Positions 52,585 through 61,340 of a stretch of 64,000 nt of DNA are shown here, piece after piece. The stretch covers positions 1 through 64,000 of the forward strand of contig CAZIMO010000001.1 in the NCBI GenBank assembly GCA_964540535.1. The letters are read 5' to 3'. Numbering within the stretch: position 1 is the first letter of the stretch; every line of letters starts with the position of its first letter. This DNA comes from Fimenecus sp964540535. GTDB lineage: Bacteria > Bacillota > Clostridia > Oscillospirales > Acutalibacteraceae. The notes beneath the pieces were generated by a model, which saw nothing but the letters and a program-made list of their open reading frames with translations, ran no database searches and had not been told where the DNA came from. The translations under genes were made by a program, and so were the position numbers.

Positions 52585-53440
52585 AATCGCCTCTCACGAT
52601 TTTATAGGTTGCGCGCCAATCCTCTTTACCTATTCCTGCGTCTATGCCCTTGTCATATATCTTTTTAACCATCTCCATAACAGGCATTTCAAGACCGGCT
52701 TCACTGCTTAAACGCTGACATATTCCAAGGTCCTTATGCTCATTTTCAAGGGAAAAAGCTGTTGCCCAGTTTTCGTTCTTTATATTCTGCCACTGTGCGT
52801 CAAGATAAAAGCATTGAGCGCCGCCATAGGATATGGCAGTATAATAATCCTCAACACTGACACCCATTTTTTGAGCAAGAAGCATTGTTTCGTTAACTCC
52901 GTTTTGTATCTGCGCGCAAAGTGCATTGTGACATATTTTCATAACAAGCCCCTTGCCGTTTTCGCCCATACGGATGATATTACAGCCCATATATGAAAGT
53001 ATTGGCTTAATAACAGGGAAAAGCTCTTCATCACAGCCAACAAGTATACCAAGTGTGGCATTTATTGCCGCAGGCTTAGATTTAACAACAGGAGCATCTG
53101 CAAACTGTGCACCTGCGGCTTTAACCATATTTGCAACCTCAACAGAAAACGATGGGTCAATCGTACTCATATCAACGCAAATTTTGCTTTCATCAATATA
53201 AGGCAAAAGTTCGGTATAAACCGCCTTAACATGCTCTGATTTCGGCACCATTGTGATAATTAAATCTGCATTTTCAGCTACTTCAATATTACTGTTACAT
53301 GCAACAGCACCAATAGCTGCAAGCTTTTCAACCTGTACCTTATTAAGATCGCTTACATAAACGCTGTCATTATGTTTTTTTACAATATTTTCGCACATAG
53401 ACTCGCCCATAATACCGAGTCCTATAAATCCGATTTTCAT
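52574..53440 (-). CDS. 3-hydroxyisobutyrate-dehydrogenase-family reductase, probable sulfolactaldehyde reductase
   Basis: 288 residues. Rossmann domain opening KIGFIGLGIMGESMCENI with GxGxMG, VDMSTIDPS signature, FADAPVVKSKPAAINATLGILVG substrate block, catalytic Lys in ENGKGLVMKICHNAL, and C-terminal helical domain with LENEHKDLGICQ (the HKD motif of the family). YihU of E. coli, same family, reduces sulfolactaldehyde to DHPS; operon context supports that role, meaning the organism excretes DHPS and reoxidises NADH. GGAG precedes the ATG. Confidence 0.87.
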   Translation of the reverse strand: MKIGFIGLGIMGESMCENIVKKHNDSVYVSDLNKVQVEKLAAIGAVACNSNIEVAENADLIITMVPKSEHVKAVYTELLPYIDESKICVDMSTIDPSFSVEVANMVKAAGAQFADAPVVKSKPAAINATLGILVGCDEELFPVIKPILSYMGCNIIRMGENGKGLVMKICHNALCAQIQNGVNETMLLAQKMGVSVEDYYTAISYGGAQCFYLDAQWQNIKNENWATAFSLENEHKDLGICQRLSSEAGLEMPVMEMVKKIYDKGIDAGIGKEDWRATYKIVRGDYDA

Positions 53441-53458
53441 TACTGTATCTCCTTAAAA

Positions 53459-54145
53459 TCAGTCAGTAATTGTTTTATCCCACGCGGCTTGGAACTTATC
53501 AAGACCGTAATCTGTGAATGGATGATAAAAACTGTCTTTAAACACCTGCAAGCCTGCTGTGACTATATCAGCTCCTGCAACAGCGCAATCAACAAACTGT
53601 TTACCGTTTCTTACTGCGGCACAGATAATCTGTGTTTTGCCGATAAATCCGTAATTTTCATAAATTGTAACAATATCCTGAATATACTGAGTACAATCCT
53701 CACCGCTGTTTTCTTTCCAGCCGATAAAAGGCGAGACAAACAATGAATTGTTTTTTGCCGCAATAAGCGCCTGCGACGGAGAAAAAACAAGTGTAAGATT
53801 CGTTCTTACGCCCTTTTGTTCAAGGCGTCTTGCCGCAGTAATACCCGCTTCAGTGCAAGGAATTTTAATAACAAAGTTTGGACTCATTGCGGCAATTTTC
53901 GTACCCATTTCAACCATTTCATCCGCATTGTCAAGGTGCGGATTGATTTCAACGGAAATCGGGAACTTATCCCACCCCTCAATGCCTTTTTCTTTAACGA
54001 ACTCTGCAAGCTCGCCTATTACAGTATAAAACGCCTTTCCCGAATTCATAATATGATTTGGGTTTGTTGTAACGCCGTCAATACCGAATGTATCATAAGC
54101 CTCTCTGATTTCATCAATTTTTGCACTGTCTAAAAAGTATTTCAT
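53459..54145 (-). CDS. Transaldolase-family enzyme, probable 6-deoxy-6-sulfofructose transaldolase
   Basis: 228 residues, TalC/FSA-type small transaldolase: MKYFLDSAKIDEIREAYDTFGIDGVTTNPN (read in parts), ISVEINPHLD, Schiff-base lysine in FVIKIPCTEAG (about K96), TNLTLVFSPSQALIAA, VSPFIGW and the ICAAVRN block. In the sulfo-TAL pathway such an enzyme (SftT) moves dihydroxyacetone from sulfofructose to glyceraldehyde-3-phosphate, releasing sulfolactaldehyde. The operon context, not the sequence alone, points there. GGAGG precedes the ATG. Confidence 0.87.
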   Translation of the reverse strand: MKYFLDSAKIDEIREAYDTFGIDGVTTNPNHIMNSGKAFYTVIGELAEFVKEKGIEGWDKFPISVEINPHLDNADEMVEMGTKIAAMSPNFVIKIPCTEAGITAARRLEQKGVRTNLTLVFSPSQALIAAKNNSLFVSPFIGWKENSGEDCTQYIQDIVTIYENYGFIGKTQIICAAVRNGKQFVDCAVAGADIVTAGLQVFKDSFYHPFTDYGLDKFQAAWDKTITD

Positions 54146-54164
54146 AATTATCCTCCAAAAAAAA

Positions 54165-56162
54165 TTAATTTATATTACCTATGGCAATAAGACTTTCAAA
54201 ATCTGTTGCCTTTTTTCTGACAAACACAGGCGGATTACCTACAGGCGCTTCGACGGTATGTAATCCTCCGCAATATTCTTTTTTACTCCACAAATGCACC
54301 CATTCGTCATTGGGCAGATACACCTCTCGGTCAATCGCATTTTCCTTTAAAACGGGAGCGACTAAAATATCTCTGCCAAGCAAATACTCATAGCTTTCTT
54401 CATAAGCTCTTTTCTCATTATAATAGAAGAACAAAGGTCTTATTACACCGACACCCGTATCTGAATTATAGCTTACACATTCCTTTAAATACGGCTTAAG
54501 CGCGCTGTGAATTCTGCTCATTTTTGAATGGTGCTTGAGCGTAGCTTCATTATAATCAAACTGGGCGTTTGCCTCGGGATTAAGTCCCTCGTGGCCTCGC
54601 AAAAGGGGTGTAAAAGCGTTCATCTCACACCAACGCATAAATAACTCGTCAGAGCGTTTGAGATTTAAAAAGGTTGTATATCCGCCAATATCCGAATGCG
54701 AAAGACCGTATCCGCAACAGGTCAGCGACAAAGCGGCAGGAATAACACTCGGCAAGCCGAAATCAATTGAATAATCAACATGATTATCGCCGTTCCACAT
54801 CATTGTAGAATACTTTTTAGTATCTGTATACCCTGCTCTTGTGAAAAACATTATTTCGCCAAGCTTTCCGCTCTCTTCAATTGCCTCACGGTTGAGCCTT
54901 GCCCATCGCGCAGGCCATGTATTGTGAATAAGTTCGGGATTTTCACCGCTGTAAAGCACGCAGTCAGTAGGAAGATATTCGCCGAAATCTGCCATCCAAC
55001 CTGCAAATCCAAGCTTTATCATATTTTCTTTGATAATATTTTTTATCCATTCACAAGCGCCGGGATTGGTAAAGTCAAGCATTGCCGCAGGAAATGTGGT
55101 AATCTTGACATAATAATCGTTACCGTCTTTATCTTTAACACAATAGCCTTTATCATGAGCTTCTTTATACAAAGGTCTTTCAACTGCAAGAAACGGATTT
55201 ACATATCCAAGCACTTTTATACCTTTACTGTTAAGCTCTTTGATTTTTTTATCAAGTTTAGGGTACAGCTCTTTATCCCACTGCCAATTCCATTGCAACT
55301 GCTTACCGACGGCAGTAACACGGCGCCCTTCCCAATCTTGAATCCAGACACCGCACACATCTGTATTATATTTAAGAGCGGTATCTGCCTTTTGCATCAT
55401 AATGTCAGTTCCGCCTTGAATACCAAGCACAGCACCGTCATAAACCCAATCGGGCAATTTAGGCTGTCTGCCGAGCAACAGAGTGAGATCGCTCATTACA
55501 GCTTCAAAATCATCTCCAAAGCCCATATAAAACGGAGCAACGCTGTCAGTCTTTATAATATGATAAGCACTGCTTGTAAAATCGAACTCGGTTCTTGCTG
55601 TGCTTGCACTGTGAAAATAATATTTTTCAGAGCTTAAAAATGTTGGCTCTGCATAATAGGTTTCATAGCTTGAAAGCTTTTGCTTTTTGGTTGTATTTTT
55701 AATACCGAATACCTGCTTTACAATCTTTTTAGCGGTCTGAAGTCCGTTAATATGCTCTGCAACCCATACATTTATTTTTTTACCGCGCAAATTAAATTCA
55801 GTAAAGTTTTCTCCGCATCCGTACACCGTTTCTGTATTTTTTGCAGGGAGCTTAATCCACATACGGTTAAAATCAGACGGCACAACAGGTTCAAATTTTA
55901 TACGCTTTTCATTCTCGGCAGTTATAATAAACTTCATTCCGCCCGCTGTGATAACAGTCTTACCGTCAGAAACAGTAATATCTTCGGCGTTAATATTCCA
56001 TTTAAAATCAAGCTTTTCATTTATTTTGAAAGAGCCGTGCCACATTGAATACTCATTTGTACCCTTACCGAGTGTGCAAATGCAATCGCCTTTTTTAATT
56101 TTAAAAACGGGCTTGCCGTTATAATAAATCTCAACACCGTCAGTAATACTGCGAATTTCCAA
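54165..56162 (-). CDS. GH31 sulfoquinovosidase (YihQ-like)
   Basis: 665 residues from a TTG at 56160-56162, which has AGGGGAG at 8-nt spacing; upstream in-frame TTG and GTG codons lie in or before the operator and lack spacing. Compared from memory with E. coli YihQ, blocks correspond nearly residue by residue: VWIQDWEGRRVTAVGKQL with NWQWD, GWMADFGEYLPTDCVLYSG (nucleophile Asp of ADFGEYLPTD), FFTRAGYTDTKKYSTMMWNGDN (acid/base Asp of MWNGDN), and HSDIGGYTT. The QDW..R...GK region lines the sulfonate pocket in YihQ. Cleaves sulfoquinovosyl glycerol to sulfoquinovose in the cytoplasm. First gene of the operon. Confidence 0.93.
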   Translation of the reverse strand: MEIRSITDGVEIYYNGKPVFKIKKGDCICTLGKGTNEYSMWHGSFKINEKLDFKWNINAEDITVSDGKTVITAGGMKFIITAENEKRIKFEPVVPSDFNRMWIKLPAKNTETVYGCGENFTEFNLRGKKINVWVAEHINGLQTAKKIVKQVFGIKNTTKKQKLSSYETYYAEPTFLSSEKYYFHSASTARTEFDFTSSAYHIIKTDSVAPFYMGFGDDFEAVMSDLTLLLGRQPKLPDWVYDGAVLGIQGGTDIMMQKADTALKYNTDVCGVWIQDWEGRRVTAVGKQLQWNWQWDKELYPKLDKKIKELNSKGIKVLGYVNPFLAVERPLYKEAHDKGYCVKDKDGNDYYVKITTFPAAMLDFTNPGACEWIKNIIKENMIKLGFAGWMADFGEYLPTDCVLYSGENPELIHNTWPARWARLNREAIEESGKLGEIMFFTRAGYTDTKKYSTMMWNGDNHVDYSIDFGLPSVIPAALSLTCCGYGLSHSDIGGYTTFLNLKRSDELFMRWCEMNAFTPLLRGHEGLNPEANAQFDYNEATLKHHSKMSRIHSALKPYLKECVSYNSDTGVGVIRPLFFYYNEKRAYEESYEYLLGRDILVAPVLKENAIDREVYLPNDEWVHLWSKKEYCGGLHTVEAPVGNPPVFVRKKATDFESLIAIGNIN

Positions 56163-56186
56163 GCTTTCCACTCCCCTTTGTGAAAA

Positions 56187-56235
56187 TTGATTAACCCTGT
56201 TAATCAATTATAAGATACTATATTCGTTTTGTCAA
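56187..56235 (-). promoter_or_regulatory. Promoter and operator of the sulfoquinovose operon
   Basis: Minus strand TTGACA (56230-56235) and TATAAT (56207-56212), perfect hexamers with a 17-nt spacer. A perfect palindrome, TTGATTAAC (56187-56195) and GTTAATCAA (56199-56207) with a 3-nt spacer, abuts the -10 box and covers the expected start site near 56200, exactly where a repressor would block initiation. The ROK protein of the operon is the likely ligand. Confidence 0.82.
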
Positions 56236-56261
56236 TATATGGCTTTATATCTTATTTTATA

Positions 56262-56290
56262 TTGAATTTAACTGCATAGTGATTTATAAT
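56262..56290 (+). promoter_or_regulatory. Promoter of GH2 gene
   Basis: TTGAAT (56262-56267) and TATAAT (56285-56290), 17-nt spacer, back to back with the sulfoquinovose promoter. Confidence 0.7.
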
Positions 56291-56329
56291 TACAATATAA
56301 GGAAAACGGACTGATGATAGGGAGATATT

Positions 56330-58552
56330 ATGAGAAATATAATCAGTATAAATGAAAATTGGAAATTTACTAAAGAAAAGGAAACAGAAACAGTCAACCT
56401 GCCGCACACATGGAACGGAACTGACGGTCAAGACGGCGGAAATGACTATTACAGAGGAATATGTACCTATGAAAAGGCACTTTCAAAAGCTGATATACCC
56501 AACAAAGAAGAAATTTATATTCAGTTTGACGGTGTAAATTCAACTGCAAAAGTTTTTTTTAACGGAAAGGAAATTGCCGTACACCACGGTGGATACTCCA
56601 CTTTCAGAGCAAAGCTTGATGATATTAGAGAAAGTAATATTATCAAAGTTGAAGCTGACAATTCGCCTAATGATTTTGTTTATCCTCAACAGGCTGACTT
56701 CACCTTTTACGGCGGAATTTACCGTGATGTTACTTTAATCGGAGTAAGCAAAAATCATTTTGATCTTGATTATTACGGCTCTGCAGGAATTACTGTAACT
56801 CCAAAATTGAACGGCGGAAAAGCAACTGTTAATGTAAAGACCTATATTCAAGGCGAAGGCGATGTAAAAGTAACAATTGACGGCATTGAGAAATACGGAA
56901 CAGATATTAATTTTGAAATAGAAAATCCGCATTTATGGAACGGTACGACCGACCCATATCTCTACACAGCAAGTGCCGAATTGATTGTAAATAACGAAAT
57001 CGTTGATGAAGTGCATACCCGTTTCGGTATAAGAAGCTTTGAAATTGACCCGCAAAAAGGCTTTATACTCAACGGTAAAGAATATCCTCTTCGAGGTGTT
57101 TCACGGCATCAGGACAGACCTAAAATAGGCAATGCGCTTCTGCCGAAACATCACAGAGAGGACATTGAACTTATCTGCGAAATGGGTGCAAATACTGTCC
57201 GTCTCGCCCACTATCAACATAATCAGTATTTTTATGATCTATGTGACGAAAAAGGCTTGATTGTATGGGCTGAAATCCCCTATATATCAAATCACCTTTC
57301 CTGCGGCTGGGAGAATACGAAGTCTCAAATGACGGAACTTATATGCCAAAACTATAATCATCCCAGCATTGCGGTATGGGGACTTTCAAACGAGATAACT
57401 ATGGCAGGCTCAAATGCTGATTTAGTTAAAAATCATAAGATGTTGAACGATTTGGCACATAAGCTTGATAAAACAAGGCCGACAACCGTTGCTGTTATCT
57501 CAATGTGTCCCGGCGATGATGAATATGTTCATATCAGCGATGTTGTGTCATATAATCACTATTTCGGCTGGTACGGCGGCAATGTGAATATGTACAGTAA
57601 ATGGTTTGATGACTTTCACAAGAAATATCCCAACAAGGCAATCGGATTGAGTGAATACGGCTGTGAGGCGCTTAATTGGCACACATCAAATCCAACGCAA
57701 GGTGATTATACAGAAGAATATCAAGCGTATTACCACGAAGAGCTTATAAAGCAGATTATTGAAAGACCGTATTTATGGGCAACTCATGTATGGAATATGT
57801 TCGATTTTGCCGCTGACGCACGGGCAGAGGGCGGCGAAAACGGAATGAACCACAAGGGTCTTATTACCTTTGACAGAAAGTATAAAAAAGACAGCTTTTA
57901 TGCTTATAAAGCTTGGCTTTCGCAAGAGCCTGTACTGCACATCTGCGGAAAAAGATATGTTGACAGAGTTGAGGATATCACAAAAATAACAGTATATTCC
58001 AATCAGAGGGAAGTTGAACTTTTTGTCAACGGAGAGAGCGTTGGAAAACAGCAAAAAAACAAATATCCTTTCTTCTATTTTGATGTTAAAAATATCGGAG
58101 AAAGCATTATCACTGCAAAAGCAGGTATTTTAAGTGATGAAAGCAAGATAAACAAAGTTGACACTTTTAATGAAAGCTACGCAATGAAAGACGCGTGCGC
58201 TGTAATCAATTGGTTTGAAATAAACACTCCCACAGGTTACTATTCGGTCAATGATACTGTCGGAGATATTATATCAACATTCAAAGGTAAGCTTGCCGCG
58301 CTTAAAATTGCAAGAATTGCTTTCTCTGCAATGAAAAAAGGCAGTAACAATCAACCGAACGACAAAAGCAAATCATCAAAAAAGAAAAAAGGCATTACAG
58401 TAATGGGTATGCCAATTGGCAAAACTATGATTGAGCTTGCTATGGGATTTACTGTAAAAAGACTTCTATCAATGGCGGACGGTATGTTCACCAAGGAAGA
58501 AATACTTAAATTCAACGCAATACTCAATAAAGTGAAGAAGCCAAAAGGTTAA
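56330..58552 (+). CDS. GH2 beta-galactosidase/beta-glycosidase
   Basis: 740 residues. Sugar-binding jelly roll (1-150: VNLPHTWNG, YYRGICTYEK, FNGKEIAVHHGGYSTF), immunoglobulin-like domain, then the barrel with LRGVSRHQDRPKIGNAL, NTVRLAHYQHNQYFYDLCDEKGL (read in parts), acid/base Glu in WGLSNEITMAG and nucleophile Glu in GLSEYGCEAL. After a Big-like domain it ends with an unusual basic tail (about 655-740: SKSSKKKKGITVMG ... MTVKRLL-like GFTVKRLLSMADGMFTKEEI). No signal peptide. Divergent from the sulfoquinovose operon, so perhaps jointly regulated through the shared region. Confidence 0.93.
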   Translation: MRNIISINENWKFTKEKETETVNLPHTWNGTDGQDGGNDYYRGICTYEKALSKADIPNKEEIYIQFDGVNSTAKVFFNGKEIAVHHGGYSTFRAKLDDIRESNIIKVEADNSPNDFVYPQQADFTFYGGIYRDVTLIGVSKNHFDLDYYGSAGITVTPKLNGGKATVNVKTYIQGEGDVKVTIDGIEKYGTDINFEIENPHLWNGTTDPYLYTASAELIVNNEIVDEVHTRFGIRSFEIDPQKGFILNGKEYPLRGVSRHQDRPKIGNALLPKHHREDIELICEMGANTVRLAHYQHNQYFYDLCDEKGLIVWAEIPYISNHLSCGWENTKSQMTELICQNYNHPSIAVWGLSNEITMAGSNADLVKNHKMLNDLAHKLDKTRPTTVAVISMCPGDDEYVHISDVVSYNHYFGWYGGNVNMYSKWFDDFHKKYPNKAIGLSEYGCEALNWHTSNPTQGDYTEEYQAYYHEELIKQIIERPYLWATHVWNMFDFAADARAEGGENGMNHKGLITFDRKYKKDSFYAYKAWLSQEPVLHICGKRYVDRVEDITKITVYSNQREVELFVNGESVGKQQKNKYPFFYFDVKNIGESIITAKAGILSDESKINKVDTFNESYAMKDACAVINWFEINTPTGYYSVNDTVGDIISTFKGKLAALKIARIAFSAMKKGSNNQPNDKSKSSKKKKGITVMGMPIGKTMIELAMGFTVKRLLSMADGMFTKEEILKFNAILNKVKKPKG

Positions 58553-58569
58553 TCATTCGCAATATAAAA

Positions 58570-58601
58570 AAGACAGACAGATTTTTTAATTTCTGTCTGC
58601 C
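58570..58601. terminator. Terminator after GH2 gene
   Basis: AGACAGACAG pairs with CTGTCTGCCT (one mismatch), AT-rich loop, then TTTTTTTAT. Lies between convergent GH2 and XRE genes. Confidence 0.82.
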
Positions 58602-58637
58602 TTTTTTTATTTATATTTTCTTTTAACACCAAACATA

Positions 58638-59147
58638 TTATTGTTTCTTAATTGTTAAAAAAATCCCAATAATTGCCGCTATAAAGATAATCGGCGCAAG
58701 CCTTACAAACAACCATTCAAATGAGTGAAAAGCTGTTCCGAGAACGGCAGTTTCGGGGACAGTGAAATTCCAATTCAAATAAGGACTGTTAAATATAATT
58801 AAGATTGCAGATATTATTACTATGGCTAAACACAATAATATAAGTATCCATCGAAATATTTTACGTCTTGTGCTTTTCTTTTGAGAAAGCTGTAAGTTTA
58901 TAATCTCTAATTTTTCAGAAATCACTTTTAAGTCGTCAGCCTTCGACTCAGCAACAGTTTCACCAAGCAATGTACTCACAGGTGTTTCAAGTACTTCTGA
59001 TATAAAAATCAGCATATCAGAGTCGGGTACGGACAATCCGTTTTCCCATTTTGAGATTGTTTGTCTTACTACATTCAGTTTAACGGCAAGTTCTTCTTGC
59101 GAAAGTCCTTTTGATTTTCTGATGTTTTTGATGTTTTCGTTTAGCAT
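58638..59147 (-). CDS. Membrane-anchored XRE-family regulator
   Basis: 169 residues from the ATG at 59145-59147 (MLNENIKNIRKSKGLSQEEL); the frame is open further upstream but that part is unlike the family. HTH at 4-60 (LSQEELAVKLNVVRQTISKWENGLSVPDSDML, read in parts), a coiled linker, a basic patch STRRKIFR and two helices (about 98-122 and 142-165). Such HTH-TM proteins of Clostridia probably sense envelope state. No clear ribosome site, so the start is tentative. Confidence 0.78.
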   Translation of the reverse strand: MLNENIKNIRKSKGLSQEELAVKLNVVRQTISKWENGLSVPDSDMLIFISEVLETPVSTLLGETVAESKADDLKVISEKLEIINLQLSQKKSTRRKIFRWILILLCLAIVIISAILIIFNSPYLNWNFTVPETAVLGTAFHSFEWLFVRLAPIIFIAAIIGIFLTIKKQ

Positions 59148-59638
59148 TATGAATAACCACGCTTTCTTGAAGTTGTTGTCACTATTATATAAAGAATCGC
59201 CCGTTGCTTCAAGCAACAGTTATTAACATTGATATGGAAAATATGAAAATTCAGATTTATCATTTTAATTATATCACGGAATTATAAAATTTTTAATCGC
59301 TACAACTTTTCTTGCTTAGGTGGATATTCAACTTGTTTATAATCCGCAAATCAAAAAACACACAATACCCTATAAAGCACACGAAACCTCATAAATCACT
59401 CAATATAAGGTTCTAAAAGGGGCAGAACCCCAAAAAATCGCAATGACCGCCGTAGAAAATCTCCGCAGCAGTCTTTCGTTTTATCCTAAATATGCGAAAA
59501 CATCCTTGAAATAAGAGGTTTTGGAATGATACAATGCTCCAAACAACTAATATTTGTTGTTCTTAAAAGTAAATTATACCAAAAGCCAATAAAAATCCAA
59601 AATATAAATCTAATCATATTTTAAAATCTTCTTTCGTG
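59148..59638. other. Intergenic region, no gene seen
   Basis: About 490 bp between the XRE gene and the DUF2089-type gene. One weak hairpin (GGTTCT 59409-59414 with AGAACC 59424-59429) inside a G/C-richer patch. The sequence is otherwise AT-rich, with stop codons in all frames and no recognised RNA. Confidence 0.5.
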
Positions 59639-60736
59639 TTATTTGCGATTAGAATTTTCTAATAATTTGCGGCAACATTCAATCTCTTCAATCTGAAATA
59701 ATTCTTGGTATTCCGGCTTAACGACAGAGGCTTCCATTGTCAAATCAAGGCGGTTTAACTCCCATAATCTTGAATAGCCATCAGAAAGTTTTCCAGTCAA
59801 AGCGTAGTTGTGAATTAGTCTTTTTGCAGTTTCAACTCCGCCAAATTGTCCAATCATAGAGAGAAACTGCGTTGGATTATATTCATATTTCGTTTTTGCC
59901 TGAAAGGCTTTTTCTTTTAACTCCTTTTCAAATTGTTGTGCCATAGCAAGAGATATGTCGATGTGTTCTTCGGACAAAAGCGCGCGATAATCGTTAGTTA
60001 ACTCAATATATCCCCGACAGTTCTTCGCAATGCCTGCCCATTCAAGCATTGCCGCCAGAACAAATACAGGATCAAAGGTCGATTCACCTGTGCTTTTTTG
60101 ATAATAGTTAATTGCTATCGTTCCTACGACCGTATCAGAGGTGCATTTACCATAGCCTACCTTATCTTCTCTGCCGCGAGCATTGCCTTTAGAAGCTCTT
60201 CCTTTTTTTGAAGCTTTCAAGAGGTCAATAATGGTGTCAAAAACAGTATATTCGTATGGAATTTTATATTCGTTAAGTTTATCGCTTACAAAGAACTTCC
60301 CGTCATTTAATGCAACGATTCTACATGGTTTACCGTCCAAAAGTGATATTGTTATGTCTCCGCCGCTTTCATACAACTTTCTTTTTATTATTTCGGACGC
60401 GTCGCGGCTGTCAGCGTCAATTTGTTTTAAAATACTCATATCGATTTCTTCAATCTCTTTTCTTTCATTTTCTAAATAGCCCAATGCTAAAAGTAAATCA
60501 TCAAAGCGTTTTTTTACGGTTGGATAGGATAAGTGCATAGTCTCCCCTACCGCCTTCAAGTTGCCTCTGCATTTTAGAAATGTAGACAAAAACTGATTTT
60601 GAGCTTCAGAAAGTCGACTGTAAGGCGAAAGTGATGCAGTAATGGGATACTCTGCGCCGCATTCGGAACAGGAAAGACGAATAGTTTGTAGTTTGCCGCC
60701 ACAGGCGGGACAGCGTCCTGAATAAAAGTAATTCAT
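59639..60736 (-). CDS. DUF2089-type zinc-ribbon/HTH protein with long C-terminal extension
   Basis: 365 residues. N-terminal zinc ribbon CPAC...CSEC (9-28) plus the DUF2089 helix-turn-helix block SLSPYSRLSEAQNQFLSTFLKCRGNLKAVGETMHLSYPTVKKRFDDLLLALGY (about 36-90, read in parts). Then a mixed domain with basic GRASKGNARGREDKVG and a C-terminal helical module QFLSMIGQFGGVETAKRLIHNYALTGKLSDGYSRLWELNRLDLTMEA (read in parts; about 290-340) that I have seen in assorted uncharacterised proteins. Usual DUF2089 proteins are about 120 residues, so this is an enlarged form. Probably DNA binding; target unknown. Confidence 0.75.
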   Translation of the reverse strand: MNYFYSGRCPACGGKLQTIRLSCSECGAEYPITASLSPYSRLSEAQNQFLSTFLKCRGNLKAVGETMHLSYPTVKKRFDDLLLALGYLENERKEIEEIDMSILKQIDADSRDASEIIKRKLYESGGDITISLLDGKPCRIVALNDGKFFVSDKLNEYKIPYEYTVFDTIIDLLKASKKGRASKGNARGREDKVGYGKCTSDTVVGTIAINYYQKSTGESTFDPVFVLAAMLEWAGIAKNCRGYIELTNDYRALLSEEHIDISLAMAQQFEKELKEKAFQAKTKYEYNPTQFLSMIGQFGGVETAKRLIHNYALTGKLSDGYSRLWELNRLDLTMEASVVKPEYQELFQIEEIECCRKLLENSNRK

Positions 60737-60889
60737 TGCAATACCTCCTTTGCAAGTATATTATGCCATAATATTTAACACTTGTCAATACAAGATATAA
60801 ATTATTTTTAGTTCTTATAAGAGCGAAGTCTCTTTTGATATGAGTTTTCTATTTGAACATAAAACAACTAAAATAGTCTTTAGGCAAAG

Positions 60890-60930
60890 AATAAGCACTC
60901 AGATTTTGATACGAAATCTGAGTGCTTATT
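60890..60930. terminator. Orphan 17-bp perfect hairpin
   Basis: AATAAGCACTCAGATTT pairs perfectly with AAATCTGAGTGCTTATT, 7-nt loop. No gene ends here on either strand: the DUF2089-type gene begins to the left (minus) and the tRNA-Ala terminator lies to the right. Could be a terminator for read-through transcription or part of a small repeat. Confidence 0.6.
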
Positions 60931-61017
60931 TCTCTAAACGGGACGAAAAAGATATTTTTTACATTTTGACTGTGAGCTTTGAACTCTCGTAAACAAAAAA
61001 CAGAACTAATGAAATCG

Positions 61018-61121
61018 TTCGCTTTGCTCACGATGAAATCCATACTTTTATCCCTGCGAAGCAGGATTTCATCACGAAGTGATTTCATCCATTAAAGATG
61101 GATTTCACCCGTCCGCAGGAC
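61018..61121. repeat. Tandem small-hairpin array 1
   Basis: A run of short stem-loops spaced by ATTTCAT-like linkers: CCTGCgaaGCAGG, ATCACgaaGTGAT, ATCCATtaaagATGGAT and CCgtccgcaGG, each about 18-20 bp apart, preceded by CGTTCGCTTTGCTCACGATG. Each unit keeps its pairing while its sequence differs, which suggests selection or generation by an unknown process. Confidence 0.7.
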
Positions 61122-61131
61122 AAATTTAGTT

Positions 61132-61165
61132 GAAAACGGCGATTGCTTTCACAATCGCCGTTTTC
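61132..61165 (-). terminator. Terminator of tRNA-Ala
   Basis: GAAAACGGCGATTG / CAATCGCCGTTTTC, 14-bp perfect stem immediately after the tRNA 3' end on the minus strand. Confidence 0.85.
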
Positions 61166-61241
61166 TGGTGGAGACAAAGGGGATTGAACCCTCGACCTTA
61201 CGGATGCGAACCGTACGCTCTCCCAGCTGAGCTATGCCCCC
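61166..61241 (-). tRNA. tRNA-Ala(CGC)
   Basis: 76 nt with CCA. Acceptor GGGGGCA pairs with TGTCTCC (two G-U). Anticodon stem TACGG/CCGTA, loop TTCGCAT, anticodon CGC, reading GCG. A CGC-alanine tRNA is an extra isoacceptor beyond the usual UGC and GGC. Confidence 0.9.
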
Positions 61242-61340
61242 GAATATTTTGTTAACTGATTAAATTCATTACTGAATATAAATATACCAAAAAAGCGTTT
61301 GAGATTCAAGTGCAATTTATATTGTGAAAACAAAAACTTT

